The notes beneath the pieces were generated by a model. It was given only the letters and a program-made list of their open reading frames with translations. It did not search any database and was not told the origin of the DNA. From the NCBI GenBank assembly GCA_002104945.1, contig MCFH01000149.1, positions 1 to 23,831 on the forward strand: a DNA stretch of 23,831 nucleotides, given 5' to 3'. Positions 18,053 to 23,831 of this stretch are shown here, one piece after another. Made by a program: the position numbers and the translations under genes. The stretch's first letter is position 1, and each line of letters opens with the position of its first letter. Origin of the DNA: Piromyces finnis (Eukaryota > Neocallimastigomycota > Neocallimastigomycetes > Neocallimastigales > Neocallimastigaceae).

Positions 18053-18600
18053 AATAATGGAGAATTTTTAAATTAAATTATTTATAGAAAGTTGGATGAC
18101 TTGAATAATGACTTTAATTATATAAATTAATATTAATCATTTTAATATATATTTATATATTTATTGGAACTAATTAATTCTTTAAATAGCTATATCTCAA
18201 GAACTAGTGGTCTAAATTAGCTGAAAATTTGTGAGAATATAGATCTCAACCAGTAACCAGTACTTTCTAATAAAATTAATTTGAATTCTCTAGAAAAGGA
18301 AAATAGGACACGAGATTCAGAAGTTATCATTAGTTTCGTATAGCACATTTTCTTCTCAAGGGTTAATTTATTGAAAATTAAATTTTTGTGATCCTTAACC
18401 CTTTTCAATATTAAATTTTTCCAAGTGATCTTTTTAATTATTTTTAAAAGTGTTTTATAATTTTTGAAATATAAATTTGATTTTTAAATTGTTTATTTGA
18501 ATATTTAATTTATTTTTTAATCGTCTTCTATTCTTGACAATCACTTTCTATAGTAAAATATAGAATTAAGATAATATCCTCTTCGTATCAATATGATGCA
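18053..18600 (-). repeat. Second minus-strand LTR, 5' part with U3 block copy C (outer limit uncertain)
   Basis: Continuation of the LTR at 11463-12146 across the LINE. Plus-strand landmarks: AATTCTTTAAATAG-CTATATCTCAAGAAC (from about 18176), CTTTCTAATAAAA near 18265, GTTTCGT near 18333, AAGGGTTAA at 18358-18366, its inverse TTAACCCTT at 18395-18403, and CCAAGTGATCTT at 18421-18432. These follow copies A and B. The LTR may begin (minus strand) at TGATACGAAGAGG near 18590. Confidence 0.55.
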
Positions 18601-20300
18601 ATATATTTCAAAAACACCATAAATAAAATATAATTGTGAACGTTAGCAATAGGGAATGAGAGTTGAATAATATATTAGATAATATTGTATTTATTTCTAT
18701 TTTATAATAATAAAAATAAATAATAAAAAAAATAATAAATAATAAAATAATAAATTTATAATAATATAATTAAATAGATTTTGGTTTAAAGTTTCTTTAT
18801 TTAATTATTATTATTATTATGATTATAACATTAATAACATTCAATACTAGTAGAATCGAAAGTTATTGTTTAATGAATATAAATACTTAAATATAAAATG
18901 TAAATATAAAAATATGTTGATAAAATTCTTATTAATAATAAAATATAACTTTTTGAAATAATAAAAATAAACAATAATTATTCTTTTCTTTTATAATTAA
19001 TATTTTAAACTGAATTAAATATAATAAATACTAAATACGTAATTAGTGACCTAAAACTAAACTAAAAAAACTGTAACTAAAATAAAATAAAATAGAACTT
19101 ATACTTAAAACTAAAATATCAAATATTATTTATAAATGAAAAGTTCTCTCTTCTTTTTTATATCTTGTTCTTTATCACTATTTTTATATCTTTTCATTTC
19201 TTGTGTAATTAATTATTCTAATAATGTGTAACATTTGCGTCATAATAATTTATACTAATATAGTTTAATTATTATTAACACTAGTAATTGATATACAATT
19301 TATAAAAGGATTAGATATTATTCATGAAATATTTAAAATATTATATTTTTCTATGCATCTTGTATCAAATAATGATATAATTTGATAATAATCTTAATTT
19401 TGAATTTTACTTCAAAAAGTGATTATTATATTATATCTTTTGTTATAACTATATAAGTTATATTGATTAAGATTTAAAATCGTTTTTATAAAAATTAATA
19501 AAATTGTTTTGTTAAAACACTAAATTGTTTTATTAGAAACACTTGTTTTATAATATTTAAATATTTAAAATTTTATTTATTTAAGTATAAAAGTGATTAT
19601 TAAAATTATAAAATATTAATCTAACTATATAATATTTCTTTATTAATAATAATAATAATGATTAAAATAAGAATATTTACATGTATTTATATTTTCTTTT
19701 AAATTTAAACTATTTACATTAAAACAATAAAATTAATAACTATTTACAATAAAAATAATAAAAGTAATTAGAAATAACAATAAAAGAAATAATTAAAAGT
19801 TAAAGAATATAAAAAGTTGTTTATTTTACAATTAATTAAAGTAATAATTATTTTTAATGTTTTAATAAAGGTGTTTAATTATATTATTTTATAACATGAA
19901 TTATTATATTTGTTTACTTTTAAAGTGTAATTTACTAACGAAGTTATTAATTATTTAATTTAACAATTAATTTAACAAAAGTTATATATTTTGATCTCGA
20001 TTAATTAAAGTTTATTATTTTCTTTCAATAATCAAAAATATGCAGTGTTTAGGATTAATTTTATTTAAGAATTTTGGTAAAGTACTTAATTAAACTATAA
20101 CTTATTTTAAGTTACTTTTAGGGTTAACTTAAAAATCAGGTTTAATAATAATTTTATATTTATTAATTTCATTATTAATCAATATGATAACGGATTGGTA
20201 GTTATATTATAACTTTTTAACTACTTCTTCTGTTATCTTATATTGTTTTATCTCGACAGCTATTGTACGAGCTTTAACAATATCTACTAGTTTTATTAAT
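18601..20300. other. AT-rich DNA, no gene seen
   Basis: No usable ORF on either strand and no RNA gene recognised. Sequence is mostly runs of AAT/ATT with patches such as GGGTTAACTT near 20120. It may include the outer part of the LTR of the gag-protease element to its right. Confidence 0.5.
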
Positions 20301-20804
20301 TTATTTTAAGTTATTTTATAGTTTTAATAGTTTTATTATTTTAATAATATTTATATAGAATAATAACACCAGATTTATTCTAAAAAATATTATTTATTAT
20401 TAACACAATAATTACAAATTAGACAAGTTTAATTTCGTTTTTATATTTTCTTTTATTTATTGTTCTTACGCTCTTTTTAACAATAATTTTTATATATAAA
20501 AACTTATTTTTGTCTTTTAAATATTATTATGTATTCACTAATTAATTATATTAACTATTATTAAAATTTAACTTATTATTAATAATCTAAGTCTTCTCAT
20601 TTTCTACTAAAAATTATTATTATTCTTTATATTAAAAATTATTTTTATAATTTAACCCAATCAAATATATAAATTTATAAAATATTTGATTTTATGTAAA
20701 TTATATTTTTATAATAAAGTATATAAAATTATTTAATAATTATTTTATAATAAAATTTTCTACTAATATCAAATGTATAATATATTTATAATTATTATTT
20801 ATCA
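20301..20804 (-). repeat. Putative 3' LTR start of the gag-protease element (outer limit not resolved)
   Basis: Three bases past a polypurine tract the minus strand reads TGATAAATAATAATT at 20804, a plausible LTR start. TGATA-type starts are also possible for the other LTRs of this window. I cannot find its end or a matching 5' LTR, which would lie outside the window to the right. The left coordinate is arbitrary. Confidence 0.35.
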
Positions 20805-20807
20805 AGA

Positions 20808-20818
20808 TTTCCTCCCCT
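20808..20818 (-). promoter_or_regulatory. Polypurine tract (plus-strand DNA primer) of the gag-protease element
   Basis: AGGGGAGGAAA on the minus strand, an eleven-base purine run with six G in a very AT-rich neighbourhood. It directly precedes the presumed LTR start. Position and composition match the RNase H-resistant primer of LTR retrotransposons. Confidence 0.6.
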
Positions 20819-20921
20819 AAGATACGACTTAGTGGTAGCTGATAAAAATATTCATAAATAATAATAAATATATAAGTTTTTGATATTTTTATACTAAATA
20901 TTTAAAAATTTAATTTTTTTT

Positions 20922-20924
<3 letters not shown>

Positions 20925-20952
<28 letters not shown>
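20925..20952. repeat. (TA)14 microsatellite
   Basis: Uninterrupted TA dinucleotides, self-complementary, lying between the polypurine tract and the last ORF of the element. Confidence 0.85.
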
Positions 20953-20956
<4 letters not shown>

Positions 20957-21154
20957 AAAAATAATATAAAATAAGGTTTATAAAAAAAATGATGAAAAAT
21001 TTGAAAATTTTTATTAATAAAATTTTTTTTCAAAGAGAAATAAAAAAAATGAAGTGAAATTTTGTTAAATGTCGTAGTGTAAATATTTTTGTGTTTTTAT
21101 ATATTTTTGTAATGTAATTGTCGTATTATTTGTATATAAATGTTTAATGTGGTT

Positions 21155-21435
21155 TTATCTTTCTTTAAACTTTGAAAATAGATGAAATTTTGATTTTAAT
21201 ATGTCGAAATAATGTCGTTTTAAAATTGAAGTTACTGATTTGATATAATCTTTTAGATTGAAAATAATTGAATTTGAAATACTTTCTTTTACACTTTTTA
21301 TTATACTGAAATATATATTCTTAAACGAATTATTTGATGAATTTTTGATTATATCATTTTGTTTATTTCGCTTTTTTCTTGATTTTAATTTCCTGTTAAT
21401 ATTAATATTCAAGTGATTATATTTTAGAATTTTAC
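21155..21435 (-). CDS. Short Lys/Asn/Ser-rich ORF downstream of the protease, function unknown
   Basis: The 85-residue part from TTG 21412 to the stop at 21155 is in the -1 frame relative to the protease ORF. That frame is already open upstream of the protease stop, so the two overlap. I see no canonical slippery heptamer at the junction (GTA AAA TTC TAA). It resembles the basic linker between protease and RT of the Ty3 Pol in composition (KSRKKRNK, ILKRHYFDILKSKFHLF), so it may be the remains of the linker before a lost RT. Low-complexity chance ORF is the alternative. Confidence 0.35.
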
Positions 21436-22983
21436 TTTTATTTTTATATATCTTGATTTTGTGGCATTTTTCGTGAATAATTGGCGTTTTTTTGCTTCAT
21501 CACGGCCGACAAGATTTGACTTATTAATTGAAAATTTAATAAGTGAATCGTTTTTAATTCTTTTTGGAAATTTGCTGAAATTTGAATGAAAAATGTGATA
21601 TTTTGGATAAAAATATTTATTTTTAAATTTGAATAAATGTCGAAATTTAATTGAATATAAAAGTTTGTTTTTATTGTTAAAAGTCGAATTAAAATTTTGA
21701 ATTTTGATATTATTATTAAATGAATTAAATTGAGATTCATTAATATTTGATGGATTGAAACAATGAATCATTGAAATATTTGAAAGATTATTTTTATTTT
21801 GTTTAAAATTTGAGGGACGAGCAACCATAATAGGAGATGAATTAGTTTTCATGTAGAGAGAGTCATCATCAGGATCAATGTATAATCGGTGATTCTTTTG
21901 AGATTGACGACCTAATATAATATCATAACATGAATCTTCATCTTCTAGAATCCAGAATAATGCATAGATTTTTAAATCACCAAATTTAAGAGTTAAATTA
22001 ACAGCTTGATTTGTTGAAATAACTTGTTTGCTAGCTAATTTAAAGAAAGTTCTCTTAAAATGTGTAATATTATGATTTGCTGATATTAAATTAAAGAAGG
22101 ATTTAGTAATAACATTAACATCAGAACCAGTATCTACTAAAACTCGGACAATGTTATTATCAATTGAGCCAATGACAGAAGCAATGTTGATTTTATTAAT
22201 GACATTAATTTCGTTATCTGCTATATTGATAATATCATCATCATTGTCATTATCAGCATCATCATTGTTTTCATTATTTTTATTATTATAATTTTCATTA
22301 ATGATATTAATAAATGAATTAATATCATCATCATTAAGATCCATATTTTGAATGGCGTTTATTTTCCGAACGTCATTTGGATCAAGCTTTAAACCTTTGG
22401 CACAAAGTCTTCTGATGATAGGACTGACTGCAAGCAATTGTGCAAAAGAGATACCAGCATTTGTATTATTAAGGGCATCAAAAATATTATATTCTTTATT
22501 TTTGCCCAACATGACAATAGAACGTAGGAAGTCATAATAGTTGCTTTTGGGAGACTTTTTGCTATCTATAACTTCTTCTAATTCGTCCTGTTTACTTGGT
22601 ATATCTGGACCAATTCTTCTTTTATTTCTGGTTTCTTTATTTTTCATCTTAGCAGAGGAAATATTCTTGCCTGCAATTACCGAGGGGTCTAAGATGTCTA
22701 GGCGGGAAGTAGTGGTATGAAAATTTGAATTTTTCTCATTACGAATTTCTTGCTGTTCTTTCATCTGAGTGGCCTTTGTGTGTATTGGTAATGGATTTTC
22801 TCGAAGTTTCTTTTTCTTCGACTGAGTCACGTGATCCTCATCATCACTTTCATCACTTTCTTCAGAACTTTTTCTCTTGAATGCATAAATAAGGTTTTCG
22901 ATGTCCTTATCATCGACTGTATTTGTCACGTGATCACGTGTAACGTAATCCTTATCATTTTCATTGATTGGATCATCCACCAA
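21424..22983 (-). CDS. Retropepsin-containing Gag-Pro polyprotein segment of the RT-less element
   Basis: The 519-residue frame opens at a TTG; the true start is unclear because the same frame continues from Gag across stops. Residues about 30-130 are charged with acidic and basic runs. Residues 165-195 (YNIFDALNNTNAGISFAQLLAVSPIIRRL) resemble the short helical motif that precedes the protease in some fungal LTR elements (from memory, not searched). An Asp/Asn-rich linker follows (210-255). The aspartic protease has VLVDTGSDVNVIT at 281-293 with the DTG active site, and DIILGR at 354-359 as the typical second motif. The C-terminal 130 residues are Asn/Lys/Phe-rich. It would cleave its own polyprotein inside particles. 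Confidence 0.75.
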   Translation of the reverse strand: MVDDPINENDKDYVTRDHVTNTVDDKDIENLIYAFKRKSSEESDESDDEDHVTQSKKKKLRENPLPIHTKATQMKEQQEIRNEKNSNFHTTTSRLDILDPSVIAGKNISSAKMKNKETRNKRRIGPDIPSKQDELEEVIDSKKSPKSNYYDFLRSIVMLGKNKEYNIFDALNNTNAGISFAQLLAVSPIIRRLCAKGLKLDPNDVRKINAIQNMDLNDDDINSFINIINENYNNKNNENNDDADNDNDDDIINIADNEINVINKINIASVIGSIDNNIVRVLVDTGSDVNVITKSFFNLISANHNITHFKRTFFKLASKQVISTNQAVNLTLKFGDLKIYALFWILEDEDSCYDIILGRQSQKNHRLYIDPDDDSLYMKTNSSPIMVARPSNFKQNKNNLSNISMIHCFNPSNINESQFNSFNNNIKIQNFNSTFNNKNKLLYSIKFRHLFKFKNKYFYPKYHIFHSNFSKFPKRIKNDSLIKFSINKSNLVGRDEAKKRQLFTKNATKSRYIKIKVKF

Positions 22984-23184
22984 AGGGTTAGAGAATTTTT
23001 TTTAGAATTTGGAAATTTTTTTGTTTTATGGAATCACGTGTATTACAACATAGATTTGCTCATTAATGTTGTTGATGTTGTGGGTTTGGTTATTATCAAT
23101 TTTGGAGTTAGAAGGGGAAGATTGAGAACTTCCCCATTTAATTTAAATGGTTTTGGGTTTTGAGGAGGGTAGCTATGATTTTGT
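22984..23184 (-). pseudogene. Interrupted Gag-Pro junction (same frame, several stops)
   Basis: Gag and the protease ORF are in the same frame, but between them the frame meets stops at about 23175, 23145, 23025 and 23001. Between two of these it reads KWGSSQSSPSNS and NNQTHNINNINEQIYV, which look like a continuous polar Gag tail. So the junction is either decayed by point mutations from a fused Gag-Pro, or a real break with the protease made by another route. Confidence 0.5.
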
Positions 23185-23831
23185 TCACATCGTCATTTCG
23201 TTTGGGCAGAAGCGGGCATCATGTCCTTTCTGGTTACAACGGTGGCAGATATGAATTTTCATCTGGGCAAAGCTTTTGGTCAAAGCATCCAGATCTGATT
23301 CTTTAGCTTCTTCTTTAGTAGTCTTTTCATTATCAGTACTACTATTATTTTCGTTATTATTATAAGAGGTTTTATCTTCAACTTCTATTTTTCTCTTATA
23401 ATAATTATTTTTGTTTTGAGTTCTTTTATTGGGTACATATTCATCATCACTTTCATAAGCAGATAGAAGCTCATCTGCTTTAATAGCAATGACCATAGCA
23501 TCCTTTAAAGTTTTTGGTTGTTTGTTAATAAGAGAATTTAATATAGAAGTTCTCCTATTAAAAGCTTTTGTATAAAGAAAAACAAGTCTTTCTTCAGAAG
23601 GCTTGTCCCTTTCTTTAATTTCTTTCAAAAGGTCGTTAAAAGAACGGTTAAATTCTCTAACAGAGCTTTTGTTTACTTTTATTTTTTCTAACTTATTTAG
23701 GTTTCTATTAGAGGTTTTATCATCCTCAAATAAGTTAGATATTTTATTGATAAATTCATTATAAGATAGGGATCTATCTTCATAATAAATATCACTACAA
23801 AGATCCTTTGAGTTACCGGTAGTAGCAAGCA
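23185..23831 (-). CDS. gag: Gag protein with CCHC zinc knuckle, partial at the window edge
   Basis: The frame is open from the right edge (first full codon at 23829) to TGA at 23187-23185. It extends well beyond the TTG at 23628, and the join there is continuous (EFNRSFNDLLKEIKERDK). The pattern VREFNRSF..LL….LVFLYTKAF…SLI, then LKDAMVIAIKADELL, matches the C-terminal half of a retrotransposon Gag capsid region. After an acidic Asn/Glu/Ser-rich stretch comes CHRCNQKGHDARFC, a C-x2-C-x4-H-x4-C knuckle that binds the element RNA. The N-terminal half lies outside the window. Confidence 0.85.
   Translation of the reverse strand, partial: LATTGNSKDLCSDIYYEDRSLSYNEFINKISNLFEDDKTSNRNLNKLEKIKVNKSSVREFNRSFNDLLKEIKERDKPSEERLVFLYTKAFNRRTSILNSLINKQPKTLKDAMVIAIKADELLSAYESDDEYVPNKRTQNKNNYYKRKIEVEDKTSYNNNENNSSTDNEKTTKEEAKESDLDALTKSFAQMKIHICHRCNQKGHDARFCPNEMTM

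Larger units (their letters stand above)
20819..23831 (-). mobile_element. LTR-type retroelement with Gag and protease but no RT or integrase (5' end outside the window)
   Basis: Minus-strand order: Gag with a CCHC knuckle (23831-23185), a retropepsin ORF (22983-21424), a short Lys-rich ORF (about 21430-21155), then an apparent polypurine tract and LTR start near 20.8 kb. No RT, RNase H or integrase motif occurs between protease and LTR, nor anywhere in 18.0-21.1 kb. Either the pol part was deleted or this is a non-autonomous design that relies on an RT made elsewhere. Its Gag is distinct from that of the Ty3 element at 1-4210, which lacks the knuckle. Confidence 0.65.

Noticed and set aside
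18601-20300. Possible hidden host gene with introns
   Set aside because: No exon-like stretch with normal codon composition was visible; the region is uniformly AT-rich.
22831-23163. Plus-strand ORF of 110 residues
   Set aside because: It is antisense to the Gag-protease junction and hydrophobic low-complexity, with no family motif.

Overview
This is a very AT-rich eukaryotic window made almost entirely of transposable elements around one conserved host locus, a pair of tRNA-Trp genes. I see no complete host protein-coding gene. The tRNAs have eukaryotic architecture, there are Ty3-type and APE-type non-LTR retroelements, and the coding remnants are rich in Asn, Lys and Ile. An early-diverging fungus with an extreme AT genome fits best, with anaerobic gut fungi (Neocallimastigomycota) as my first guess. 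Another AT-rich protist or fungus is not excluded, and no sequence here fixes the species.

Layout, left to right. (1) 1-4210, minus strand: internal part of a Ty3/gypsy LTR retrotransposon. Gag (4136-3105) is followed by Pol (3108-106) in the -1 frame. At their junction sit a slippery heptamer A AAA AAC, an 8-nt spacer and a perfect 7-bp hairpin. Pol has protease, RT, RNase H and most of the integrase; a frameshift separates the integrase DD residues from the E. (2) 4211 to about 5.1-5.3 kb: its 5' LTR. (3) 5554-6872: a cluster of strong hairpins, then two identical tRNA-Trp(CCA) genes facing each other about 1 kb apart. (4) 6934-11424: two inverted arms of about 570 and 529 bp enclose about 3.4 kb with no ORF. 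The enclosed part holds a plus-strand LTR (about 7495-8560) related to the first LTR and another LTR-like promoter block near 10.7 kb. (5) 11425-12146 and 18053 to about 18.5 kb: a second minus-strand LTR of the same family, split by (6) a 5.9-kb LINE (12159-18039, minus). The LINE is bounded by a 13-bp target-site duplication, ends in A30, and starts with two 124-bp tandem monomers. Its single ORF (endonuclease, RT, C-terminal zinc finger) is broken by many frameshifts. (7) About 18.5-20.8 kb: AT-rich sequence with no gene. (8) 20.8-23.8 kb, minus strand: a second LTR-type element with Gag (CCHC knuckle) and a retropepsin ORF. These lead straight to a polypurine tract and an LTR-like start, with no RT, RNase H or integrase between.

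The history reads as nested insertions next to a tRNA locus: LTR elements first, the LINE later into one of their U3 regions. The most interesting points are the complete-looking -1 frameshift signal, the LINE with monomeric 5' repeats and exact ends, the inverted symmetry around the tRNA pair, and the Gag-protease-only element.
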